A DNA stretch of 64,000 nt from Tetracentron sinense (Eukaryota > Streptophyta > Magnoliopsida > Trochodendrales > Trochodendraceae). Location of the stretch: the NCBI GenBank assembly GCA_015143295.1, contig CM026551.1, forward strand, positions 48,348,034 to 48,412,033, written 5' to 3'. The notes below the pieces were generated by a model, which was given only the letters and a program-made list of their open reading frames with translations, ran no database searches and was not told the origin of the DNA. The position numbers were made by a program, and so were the translations under genes. Shown one piece after another: positions 1-11,500 of the stretch (within the stretch, counting starts at the first letter, position 1; each line of letters begins with the position of its first letter).

Positions 1-149
1 TGCCAACACGTTCGGAAAAAAGATCAACGCCCAAGGTGAAGCTCCTCGCCTTCAAACTTGATTTTCCACAAATTTATCAAACACTTAACTAATCAACCTC
101 AGTTAAGGACCCATAAACGTATAATTTTATTCTATTAAAATTCCGGGTT
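1..149. other. Unassigned sequence left of a truncated Copia
   Basis: AT-rich sequence with no coding signal. It ends in a motif (GGGTTGTTAC near 147) of the kind seen at some LTR ends, but no partner end is visible in the window, so I do not call an element. Confidence 0.3.
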
Positions 150-2820
150 GTTACAAGTTAGGTGGTCTTATTAAGCCCTTCGTTCTGATAATGGCGGTGA
201 GTATCTCTTTGCAGCTTTTATCCAGTTTCTTCAAACTCATGGGATTACCCATCAGCTTACTTGTCCTTATATAACTCAACAAAATGGCTTTGCTGAGCGC
301 AAGAATCGTCATTTAATTGGTACCACTCGTTCTTTGTTGCGATGCATCAGGTGTCTCAGCCTTATTGGTCCATGACTCTTCTTACTGCATTTTTTCTCAT
401 CAATCGAGCTCATTCTTGCATTCTTGATGACCTTTGACCATATCAGCTTCTTTGCCATCAGGTTCCTATTTTTCCCATTGAGCCACGAATGTTTGGTTGT
501 ATTTGCTTTGTCCAGGATCTTCATCTCAGTCGTTAGAAATTGGATGATAAGGCCATTCGATGTGTCTTTGTTGGTTACTCTAGCACCTCTAAAGGCTATC
601 GGTGTTATGACCCTCAGTCTCGTCGTTTCTTTGTCTCTCTGGATGTGATTTTTTTTGAGACAGTCTCTTATTTCTCTCTTGCTCCTACGGTGCCACCTGT
701 CTCTGTGCTTTCACCTATTGTTTCTCCTGTTTCTATGCCTTTACCTATTACATGGGACCTCCCATAGTAGAAGGAGTTTCTCATGTACTCTCGCCGCTAG
801 TCACTTGGTTCCTCCTCCGATGCGCCTCTACCATAGTCTTCCCCGCATGCCACTCCTCAAGGTATTTCTTTAGCCTATGTTATTGTTCATTCTCCTGTTA
901 TTGTTACTCCTGTTGCTTCTAATCTTGAGATACCTATTGCTCATCGCAAGGGTGTTCGCTCCTGTGTTACTCCTTACCCCCTTTGCAAGTATGTTTGTTA
1001 TCAGGTTGTATTTCCCTCATTCCAGGCCTTCCTTTCGGCAATTGACTCAGTGACTATTCCTCGGTCCGTTCGTGATGCTCTTCTTCATCTTGAGTGGAAG
1101 AGTACTATGGTTGATGAGATAAATGCTCTTCAATCTAATCAGACTTGGGATATGGTTCCCCTTCTATCTGGGAAGAAACCTGTGAGTTGTTATTGTGAGT
1201 TGTCATTGGGTCTTCACCATCAAACATAACTTCGATGGCAGTGTTTCTCGGTATAAGGCTCGTCTTGTTGCCTGCGACTTTACTCAGACTTATGAGCTTG
1301 ATTATGATGCTACTTTTGCTCCTGTGACCAAACTGACTTATGTTCGTGTTCTCCTCTCTCTTGCGACAAATCAGAGTTGACCTCTCTATTAGTTAGACAT
1401 CAAGAATGCTTTTCTTAATAGGTATCTCACCCAGGAGGTGTATATGGATCCCCCTCCTGGTTTCCTGCTTCAGGGGGAGTCTGGAAATGTTTGTAGACTT
1501 CAGAAGTCTATATATGGTTTGAAGTAGTCCCCGTGCTTGGTTCCATTGCTTCAGTGAAGTAGTTCTTAGCATGGGCTTCCAGTGATGTTACTCTAATCAT
1601 ATTGTTTTCATCCATTCTGGTACCTCAGGTTGCATTATTCTCTTGGTATATCATATATGTTGATGATATCATCTTGACTGACAATGACTCCTCATTCATC
1701 TCTCATGCTAAGCATGAGCTTGGGCGTACCTTTGATGTCAAAGATCTAGGCCATCTGAAGTACTTTCTTGGTATGGAGATTGCTCGATCTAAGAAGATAA
1801 TTTTTCTGTCACAACGGAAGTATGCTTTTGAGCTACTCAGCGATACTAGTATGAGTAGATGTAAACCTGCTACTTCTCCCATGGATCTGAAACTCTCTTT
1901 GCATGATAGTGAGGGTGATCTTCTTTTTGATCCTCATGCCAATCAGTGTTTTGTGGGTCGCTTGATATATCTCACCTCACACGACTTGATATTACATTTC
2001 TGTCAGCATGGTTAGCCAGTTCATGCCTGTTCCCGTGCTTTACACCTTACTGCTGTTAATCGTATTCTCCAATATATCAAGGCTAGACCCAGTTGTGGAC
2101 TTATATATCGCTCACATGGTCACCTCGATATCTCCGTCTATACAAATGCTGATTGGGCCGAATCTGCTACTGACCGTCGTCCCACCTCAGGCTATTGTGC
2201 TTTCCTTGGAGGCAACTTGGTTGCGTGGAAAAGCAAAAAACAACCTGTGGTTTCTTGGTCTAGTGCCCAAGCAGAATATCGTGCACTTGCTCATGACACT
2301 TGTGAATTCTTATGGCTTCGTTCTCGCCTCTCTGAGTTAGAGTTTCCTTTTAAAGGCCCTATGTCTTTATATTGTGATAATGTGGCTGCTGCAAAGATTG
2401 CCTCAGATTTTGTGTTTTATGAACGGACAAAGCACATTGAGGTTGATATTCACTTTCTCCACGAGAAAGTCTGGGATTGTTCTTTATCTCTTCAACATGT
2501 TTCGTCTTCTCAACAACTTGCTGATATCTTCACCAAGCCGGTTGGCCCTGCTATTTTTTAGGATATTACTGTCAAGCTGGGCATGCTTAATGTTTATGCT
2601 CCAGCTTGAGGGGGAGTTTTGATATAGGTAATATTGGGGGTAACTTGTAAAATGGAATATATGTAATGTTCTCTCTTTATATAATATGTTAGTAGGGTTC
2701 TTTAATCCCTAACTAAGCAATTTAACCTCACCTCTCTTTTTCCTCTCTTCTCTCTTTTCTCTTCTCTAAACCCTTAATCCGCCAAACCCTTTCTCCAATT
2801 GATATATCTAAAAACACTAA
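150..2820 (+). mobile_element. Truncated, degenerate Ty1/Copia retrotransposon
   Basis: A 5'-truncated Copia copy that begins inside integrase and runs to its 3' LTR. Visible in order: the integrase core ending (RSDNGGEY near 192, then QQNG and ERKNR near 270-310), the region between integrase and reverse transcriptase (540-660), the N-terminal part of reverse transcriptase (1070-1380), the YVDD active-site box at 1656-1667, and an RNase H end with KHIEVDIHF near 2430. The polypurine tract GAGGGGGAG is at 2608-2616. Frame changes and stops break every domain, for example TGA at 1378 and TAG near 1525, so it cannot be active. The gag, protease and 5' LTR parts are missing. Confidence 0.85.
2620..2820 (+). 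repeat. Probable 3' LTR of the truncated Copia
   Basis: Sequence starting TGATATAGG directly after the polypurine tract and ending near 2820. It carries a TATA-like AT-rich core (2677-2690) and a CT-rich end. The partner LTR is absent, so the right border is a guess. Confidence 0.45.
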
Positions 2821-3127
2821 CATGTCATCTGCATACTGAAGATGTGAGATGATAGGTCCTCAAAGCTGAGAACTAAGAGATGACAAGCTGCCTCAAATCA
2901 TTTAGCGATCACCCTAGGATTAGAGACCAGCTCCTCTTAGTGCACGTCAAAGCTATGCTACCCAAGCGTAGGTATAGTCAGTGACGCATGCCATCCTTTA
3001 ACTAATTGGGATGTGAGTTTGACTATGTCTAACTATTATCTAACCAAACTCTGGGAAGTGTCTTTTTAATAATACATAAAAGTATCTAACTATTAGCCAT
3101 TACATGTTGGGGGAGGACTTTGGTAAT
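2821..3127. other. Possible LINE reverse-transcriptase scrap
   Basis: GTCATCTGCATACTGAAGAT at 2824-2843 resembles the antisense of the FADD-type reverse-transcriptase block seen clearly at 28.54 kb in this window. The rest is too decayed to place. Confidence 0.25.
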
Positions 3128-3475
3128 CTCTACTTTGTGATTTTTGATAGAAAGTGTCTTTTTTCTTCTTGTTTTCAATCTTTATTGGGAGAAAGATGAC
3201 TTCTTTAGCCTTTTGTCTCGTATCTCGTCAATTAAGCCTCATGTCCTTGAAAGGGATGGGAGATGGTGGTCCAACGATAGTATATGAATCACATTATCAA
3301 TCACTACTGTTCAGCTCCGAAACTACTTTTCCTTATCGAGAGGTGTGAAATCGGCATTCCTTCTAAGGTCGTTTTCTTCCTATGGACAACTTCTTTGGAT
3401 AAGATCCTCACTTTTGGCCTGAGGGTGGCATTTGGAAAATAGATCCTATATGTGCTTGGCATTTGCTACACTTTT
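3128..3475 (+). mobile_element. LINE fragment, zf-RVT region
   Basis: The + strand reads IGIPSKVVFFLW followed by LDKILT (about 3350-3410). This is the conserved G-x-P-x-K-V-x-F-F-x-W block of the zinc-binding zf-RVT domain at the C-terminus of plant L1-type LINE ORF2. It is short and ends abruptly against an oppositely oriented LINE 3' end. Confidence 0.6.
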
Positions 3476-3544
3476 GAAAGCAAATTGATTAATGAGCGGA
3501 CCATTGAAGGTTGATCTATAGAGTCCAAAGTTTTAATGCGGTAA

Positions 3545-4345
3545 AAAAATAATATTTTTTTGGATCGTAAACAGGTGAGAATATATATAAGAGCAAAAGA
3601 GCAAACAAAATTACAAATAGGGTTTACAAGTGAGTAAACCCAAAACAGGAAAGGAAAAATACGAAGATAATCACAACTATGAGCCCCCACCAAGAGAGAG
3701 AGAAAGGAATTTGAAGCTAGAGGAAACCTCAATTCCTTAGGCCAATAATTCTTCCACCTGGTCCGAGTTCTTCGAATGGAGCACCATTCGAGAATGCGCC
3801 AACGGATATGCGAACAAATCTGTGAGACCGAGGGGGAGAGTTGTCAAAGACTCTTCGATTTTCTCTCTTTCCAGATGCACCACGAGATGGCTCTAGGAAG
3901 CATCCTCCAAATAGTATTCCGCACATCATCTTCCCACCCCATAAACCAACAAGATAAGAAGTTGAGAAAGGAAGAAGGAAAGATCCATTCCAATCCCACT
4001 TTGAGGAGGAAAAAACCCCAAATCTCACTTGCTATTGGGCAATGCAAGAGCAATGATCCATTGATTCTTCCTCCTACAGACACAAATAACAACGATTGGC
4101 CATCCTCCATCCTCTACTTTTCAGATGATCATAGGTTAGAATTTTATTTAACTATGCATTCCATAAGAAAAAAGAAACCTTATAAGGAATACCAGGATTC
4201 CCAACCAACTATGAGGAAAATAACCGAGAGGAATTAACTTTAATGAATGTAATAGTGATCGAACTGAGAATCGCCCATTGTTGCCTCTAGACTAAACTCT
4301 CTTGTCTTTGATCTGAGGGCGCCTAGTACAAACTTCCCCTGCAAG
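3545..4345 (-). mobile_element. LINE 3' end fragment, antisense to PRP39
   Basis: The - strand from about 4110 encodes LLLHCPIASEIW and WCIWKERKS, the C-terminal zf-RVT block of plant L1 LINEs. A 3' UTR follows, ending in an A-rich tail (a T run on + at 3553-3560). It is 5'-truncated and frameshifted. Confidence 0.7.
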
Positions 4346-5399
4346 TTAGAATTTTATTAAGCGATTTACCCGATTTACTTTGATTGGGCAGCCTAGTACG
4401 AAGTGTGGATTTGTAATATATCATTTTGGATTTGTCTTTTGTTCTTTACATTGAGCTGTTGTGGAAGTTTGTAACTGGCACCAGTGGTTCTTGGGCCTTT
4501 CGCCAAGTGGGAGGTCCTAGGTTCCATTTCTCACTCCCCTTTTGGCTGAAGACGTTGGTTGTGTTGGTCAAAAATCAAGGATTTGGATGTGTTATTAATA
4601 GACTCATATATTGTTAATCTATTAGGTCAGTTTGGGGTGTTCTTGGTATAGTTGGTGGGGGTTTAAGTATAATTGGCAACCAAGGGAGGGAGGGACGGAG
4701 TGAGGGTGGAAAGAGTAAAGATAAACTGTTATGGTAACTGGCCACTTCAATGGACATCGGTTTTATTGGTCAAAATTCAAGGATTAGGATGTGTTATTAT
4801 TATACTCGAATATTGTTAATCTCAAAGGTCAATTTGGGGTGTTTTTAGAATTTTCGGTGGGTCTATGTATAATTGGAAACCGTTTAGAAGAAATTGAAAA
4901 TTTCGTATGAGTAGGGTTTCTAAATGGAACTAAAGTTATGGTTCCTTTTAGTGGGGTCAATGGATGAGGTTGCCATGTCGTAAAGTCACAAATTCTCGCA
5001 TAACTTGATTTAGAAAAATATGAAAATTGAATCCATCTGGGTTAACTGTAGAGGATTCTATATTTAGTTTCATTGACCCCATCCAATGATGATTACAAGA
5101 AGTGAAGGAACACATGGGAACGGAGATTTTGTGCATATTTTGTCTCCTAATTATTTAAATTCAAAATGATTGCATGGGAATGGTATTTGTTGCATAAACA
5201 CAAGTACTGTTAAAACTTGAATTATATATAGGTGCAATCATATTGTTTATTTGCCTACATTTTCTAAGAAGTATAAGATACTTCAGGCATATAATTCTTT
5301 TTTGTTTGTACTTTTGAATTTCTTGAATCTTCAATTTTGTGACAAAATATTCTACCATTTTGTGGCAATTAATAATTGTCTCTTTAATTTGTCTGACAG
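4346..5399. other. Non-coding sequence before the first visible PRP39 exon
   Basis: I see no convincing exon, RNA gene or intact element here apart from a diverged duplication at 4564-4882. The PRP39 N-terminal exons should lie upstream, but I could not find them in this window. Confidence 0.4.
4564..4882. repeat. Diverged direct duplication, about 202-bp spacing
   Basis: The segment starting TTGGTCAAAAATCAAGGATT at 4564 recurs at 4766 with the same downstream order (GGATGTGTTATTA, ATATTGTTAATCT, TTTGGGGTGTT, GTATAATTGG). Roughly 110 bp of each copy align. Confidence 0.6.
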
Positions 5400-5567
5400 A
5401 TTATTTGAAAAGGGGATGTCCTTTGTTGGAAAGGATTACTTGTGCCATCCCTTGTGGGATAAATACATTGAATTTGAGTTTTCTCAGAGGCAGTGGAGTT
5501 CCCTAGCTCACATTTACATCCGTACTCTGAAATTTCCAACAAAAAAGTTACATCACTATTATGATAG
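5400..5567 (+). CDS. PRP39: PRP39 exon (first visible)
   Basis: Acceptor GTCTGACAG at 5391-5399, donor GTAAAT at 5568. Codes [17 protein letters not shown] and ends YYD plus AG, the first two bases of a Ser codon. It starts with the last base of a codon, so at least one exon precedes it. Confidence 0.9.
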
Positions 5568-8500
5568 GTAAATCTCAGTCTTCTGATTATTTTTCTAATT
5601 TATTAGAATGCATCTTAATGTTACAACAATGGAAAATGTTACTTATTTAATGTTGGGATGATTGAATTTCCATGTTGCTCAAATTTGATCCTTAATAGTT
5701 GGGCTCTCATTGTTACTTGATATGAAATGACTTTGTTCAGAGTTCTTGTTTTGTGAGGAAAAGGGAAGTAGCTTTTGAAAGCAATCAATGAATCTCTAGG
5801 TGATCTAACAGCTAATCCCTTTGGTAGTCTTGAACAATTGAGTCATAGCAGACCAACAACATAATCACAATGAAAGCATTTCAAACCATAAAAAGTGTTT
5901 AATACAGTCAGATAAAAAAGGTCCATTATTTGACAGAGTAAAACATTTACTGTGTGTAAGCTTTTACAGTAAAAAAGGGATTTTTCATTGTTCAAGTTTG
6001 GTTGCAACTGTGAAAATAAGCGAAAATCTTGCTTTGTTTTACTTGTTGGTGTTTAGGTTGAAGGGAAATTGGGCAGGAGGATATTTTTTTCCTGATACTT
6101 TCATAGAAACCTACCTCACATTAAGGGTGATAATTTTTGACCCAACCTGTCAACTAACATGACTTTTCATTTGTTGGGGTTGAGGTTTGAATCATAGTTA
6201 CCAGAGCGAGAAGTGAAAACAAGAAGCAAAGCGAAAGCAAGAAGCTGGAAGCATGACTCAAAAAATCCTTAGGAAATGAGAAGTGAGAAATGTGATATAA
6301 GCGCTTCATTTCCTCTCTCCCTGAATTGAAGACAACCACTTGAAATTCAGGCACAACATTGAAACAAAATATCAGAGGTTAAAGCTGACCTGAAGCAGTT
6401 GGAAGGTTGGCAGAATATCGCGCCCTCCACTATAAGTGGCACTAAATCTTAAACACTTTCCTTCAGTCATTGACCCAAGAAATTCAAGAGACTGACAAGT
6501 AGGTGGACCTGCAACACGTTCATATTCAAAGAAATTGTTACTTCCTTTGGTTCTGAAATTCTCATAATCCTGGAAAAATAAAACTAAAAAATTATCAGCA
6601 TCATCATATCTCTGACAATCATATACCAAGATTATGAGAGTGCTGCTAACAGTATTTGGCAACCAATTCAAAGGATGAAGGAAAAATATCACATGACATT
6701 CTTTGAACACGGAAGTTCATAAAATATCCATATTCATAAAACAACTGCGTACCAGGTACTATTGGTCCAATTTATTCAGAAAGAACGGTAGAACCACAGG
6801 CCCAATCACTTCTAACAGGTATTCACAAAACACAGTATTCACCCATTGTAGCAGTTAAACAAACAAAAGGACAGTGAATAAACAAATAGAAGAACATCCA
6901 GATATTTTGACAGTGAATACAAGAACTGAAAGTCTATAAGGCTAATAGTCATAATAACTAGTGTTCTTAAATGAGTACTAGAGCAACGACGTCAACAAAT
7001 TAAAGTCAATTCAAATATTGGCTTATGGTATGGGCATGAGAAACTTTACTGATAAAGAAAGTTAAATCAATATACCAGAAACCAGCGAAACGCTGAATCT
7101 TCCTCTTCCCCTCCCCAATATTTTTTCTCGACGTGTAATGTAGTCCCTTCAACAGCCTTTCCAAGTATTTGTAGAAAAAGTAATCTTGGGCTTCCTATTT
7201 ATTGAGTTTCATTCAATATAAGAAATTAAACAGTTAGCATTTAAGAACGAAAAACTCATTGTACAATGTATTAGACGCTAATGGAAAGAAGAATTTTATA
7301 ACTCAAATAATATGCACCAAGACTTCATGTGGTATAGTTAGATCAATCATTTGATAAGTTGTATCATGCATGAGATGAATGCTTTAATATAGTTGTCTTG
7401 TCCTCATGAAAACAGCAACATTCCTCACCACTTTACTCCCCAATAACCACGAAAGAAGGTGGAGCATAAGGGTAATAAGTAAACTTAGGTCAGGAATAGA
7501 GGAGAAACAAAAAGAAAAGGCTGACTTCTCCAGTTAATTTGGAGGATGAAAGCTCCAATTAGGTTCAGTCTTATCTCCAAAAGCGGTCTTTTTATTTGAC
7601 ATTATATGCGATGAACGCATGTGCAAAGTGAAGTTCATCTGTCATGCCCCCGCTAACTTCACTCCAACGCCATTCAACGGCTATTCAATCAACGAGTTAA
7701 GCCAGGTTCTGTTCTCCCAATCTGGTCAACTAGTTATCGATCTCGCTTTCTAGCTACCTTTGTCTCTGAATCTTGAAGCTCCATCAGTAGCTGTACAAGG
7801 AAATGGGATGGACTTCTCATTTTGTTACTCGTGGTTGTGTTGTCTCGACATGGATTTCCAAGGGTGATTGAAGGATCAAGGTAGCATCAGATATAATATA
7901 TATTCTTAATCTCCTTTTAGAGTTGAGAAAAAAGTTGGGAGCAAAGAACCAACATATTGTTGTAAATTTTGTACCTTATTGCACTATCAATGACTTCTCT
8001 TCTCCATTTATGTCTTTTAGAAGTCGGTATTTCGCTCTTTTCGGTTGGGACAAGCAGTGACTTGGCGAGCGAAGCGAGAAAAGTGCACCTGGCCTAGCGG
8101 AGGAACAGATCGAATAGCTAGTTCAGTATATGATGGATAGGATCATATGACAACCCTTACTACTCAAAAATTTATAAAGAAAAAACAAATTTCAATATCT
8201 TAGGCTTAGATGTGTTGTCATCCCCTAATTGGATTATAATAAGGAAAATGAAAAATGGACCACAAGGTCCTCTTCCAAACTGACCACCTAAATGTAAATT
8301 GACACATGGCAGTGAAACTAGGGTATCCAAAGTGAGAAATCCTTGATCCGAAACTCGTAGTTTGCTTAAAATTTGAGTTTTGAAGAAAACCCTAGACTAA
8401 CTTAACCCTTGATCAAACCCTAGGTTTGAACCAAGGCCATTTTCTTTTCACTAGGATTAGATAATTGAGGTTTAATTAACCTTATTGGATCTTCAACTGA

Positions 8501-11500
8501 TTTTTCTTCACTATTTTGAAGTGCCTTAATTTGAGATTTTTGAAGTTTCAGCTTTTTGGTGAATTCCAGTTACGTTCCAAATCCTTTGGGCTTGTGGTTG
8601 AGGGATCTATACTCGTCAGATTAAGCTGAAATTTGGATCATAGGTAGTATTTAGTCCAAAGGTCACCCAAAGGATTTTACTTTAGAATTTGAAGCCAAAA
8701 AATTAATCCTCAGTCTGAAATTAGTACATTAGGACATTTGGACATTTTTGTGATTTTGGTTGTTCCTTCTTGAGTTAGACTATTCTTCCGCTGGTCTACA
8801 TCAGATTCCTTTTGATTGTATGCACGCCTGATTAGTGCTTGACTTGACCCAACCGTTTCCACTCCAACCTCACGTACTTAATACCTATTTGCATTTTGTT
8901 AAAGTGGGCTTATCTGATATTTTCATTAAAGTATGCTTTTGGGGTGCCAAAAATGTTGTCAGAGTTCACATATAACTAGCACGTGGTTGGAAGCTCATCG
9001 TTGCATTCAACCGTTCGGGGTTGCAGAAGGACTGTAGAGGAGCAACCTATGAGTTTTAAAGTTGGAAATGGGGAGTATGTTATGTTATGGGAGGATTTGT
9101 GGTGTGGGCATAATAATTTGAGAATGGGTTTCAGAAATTTTTACTCCATTGCACTAAAGTACTATGTATGGTTAGCTCATGCTATCATTCTAGGAACAAT
9201 TCATTGGTGTGGGCTCCATGGTTGAGATGAAACTTAAATGTTTGGGCATTGGAGGAGTTGAGAAGGTTTTTGGCCCGTCTTACCTCGATTATTCCTAATA
9301 CCTTTGTTAGAGAAATTAGTTCAGCCCCTCTTTTCTTTTACAGAGGTGTATGGAATATAGGAAATAGGAATCTCATCCAAGATTGTATTTTTCCTTTTGG
9401 ACAGCTTCCCTGGATAAAATCCTCACCATGTACCATTTAAAAATTAGAGAGTGGAGGATGGCCAACTATTTTTATATGTGCTTGGACGAGGAGGGAATGT
9501 GGATCACCTATTACTTCACTGTCCTCTGGCAAATTAGTTATGGGATGTTGTCTTATCCCGTACGGGGGGCAATGGGTGTTTCTCGCAGTTTTAGTGATTT
9601 CTTATTAGGTTGGTCTATTTGTGGTATAGAGCAATCCATGCAGGTTTTGCGGTCATTTGGACTTGTATCACAAAGCTCATTCTTTCCTGGTGCTCGATTA
9701 GGGATGACCTTGATCATGGTTGTTAAAGGCATTGCCTTCGGTGCCTCATGTGGTCGCTTAGGTGACCGACCACATAGGTGACATTTATTTTAAAAAATTG
9801 ATATTTTTAATTTCATTAATTTTTTAAGGGCAGAAAAATTTATTTTATTTGAAGGGGCAATTTGGTCAATATTTCTATTTTATTTTATATGGCTCTCATG
9901 TCTTTTACCATATAACATGTTAGGCTTTGTAGATCCGACAAAAAATGGTTTGCAAATAGAAGAAGAAGGAAAATATGTTGATTAAAGAAAAGACCATATG
10001 GTACTAGATATGTTTCCCTCATGCTTGTTGACAAGGGTATTTATGGTATTTCATGTTATTAGCTATATTGTGTGTATTATGCGTACTGTATCTAATACGC
10101 GTAATGCACATAAGGGTAAAAGTGTAATTCTTTTCTTTAGTAATAATATATAAAAGAAATGAGAGACATGAATCATTCATGCTCTCTAATGCTAATCACT
10201 TTCGTCTCTTTCTCCATTCTCTACCTCTTTCTACTTGGTATCAGAGCTTATTGATCTAAGAGATCAATAAAGAACACAAAAGAGAACACAAAAAAAGGGA
10301 AAACAATTCTGACGTTAGCGTCCGTACGGATTGACGTCATCTGACTCACTGACGGTCGTTGGATCTCGATTGTAAAGGTATATTTTGATAGGATTTGATT
10401 TTACAGAATTTTAGAATCAAATTTCATGTGATTTGGAGTTGTTTTGACTACTTTTGAGAAAGTTATGACACTTTTAGTGAGAATAGAAAAAAATTAGAAA
10501 AAAGTACAGATTAGTGTTTGCTAGCCACCAGATTCGTATAGAGATATTTTTTTGAGATTGATCTCAAGTGGATTCTTCATTTTTTTTATGCTTGATCTAA
10601 TGGAGGTGGTGGTGGATTGTTTGTACCTATCTTGAAGTTCCGGTGATCAATTTTTCGGACCATATTTGCTGTATTTTCTGTGTTTTGAGGGTTTGGTTCA
10701 TTTTCTTTTGAATAGAAGTGTTGTAAAATGCTTGGTAAAAGTGATTGAAGCTTGTGAAGGTTAAAGAGACTGATTTTGGGAACCCTAAAGTATTTTTGTA
10801 GGTTGCTTTTGTATAAAAGCAACCCTACTTTACCTTTGTATGAGGCGTTGAAGGGTTTCCTATTGTTTTTTTCGGTGGGTGAAATTTTCTGTTATTGACC
10901 TAGTTGGTCATATTTATAAGGAAAGTATTCATTTGAAGTGTTGAATATTTTTCCATGTTTTTCTAAGACGATATTGACTTTAGAAAAATCCGAAGAAGAC
11001 TTTTAAAAAATCCGATGTTTCTTTGCCACCTCCTCGGGCTTCCAATATGAATAATACTCCTATGGAGAATCCTAAGTTTTAGATTACTACAGTCAAGTTG
11101 GATGTGCAAAATTATCTTGAATGGTCTCAATCAGCAAAAATGTTTATCGGAAGCCGGAGGAAATTAGGATATATTAATGGCAAAATTTGTGAACCTAAGG
11201 AAAATTCTCCAGAATATGAGTAATGAGAGTTTGAAAACCTTATTGTCATGTCATGGTTACTTCACTCCATACATCCACAGATTAGTAGGGGTTTTTCATT
11301 TCTTCACACTGCAAAGGAGATTTGAGATTCTGTAGCTCAGATTTATTATCAGATAGAGAATATTGCTCGTGTCTATCAGCTAAGTTAGGAAGTTGCTCAT
11401 TTTTGACAGGATGATAAGTCTTTGGCTAAGTATTTTGCCCATCTTTGCAGTATGTGGGAAGAGTTAGATCACTACTAGATTTTTCAGCCTTTATGCTCTA

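Noticed and set aside
3776-4237. 153-codon + frame
   Set aside because: Antisense shadow of a LINE 3' end on the - strand.
6154-6710. Intact gene made of the - strand frames here
   Set aside because: Only isolated A9-like blocks with splice borders are coding-like; no start, stop or full domain series is present.
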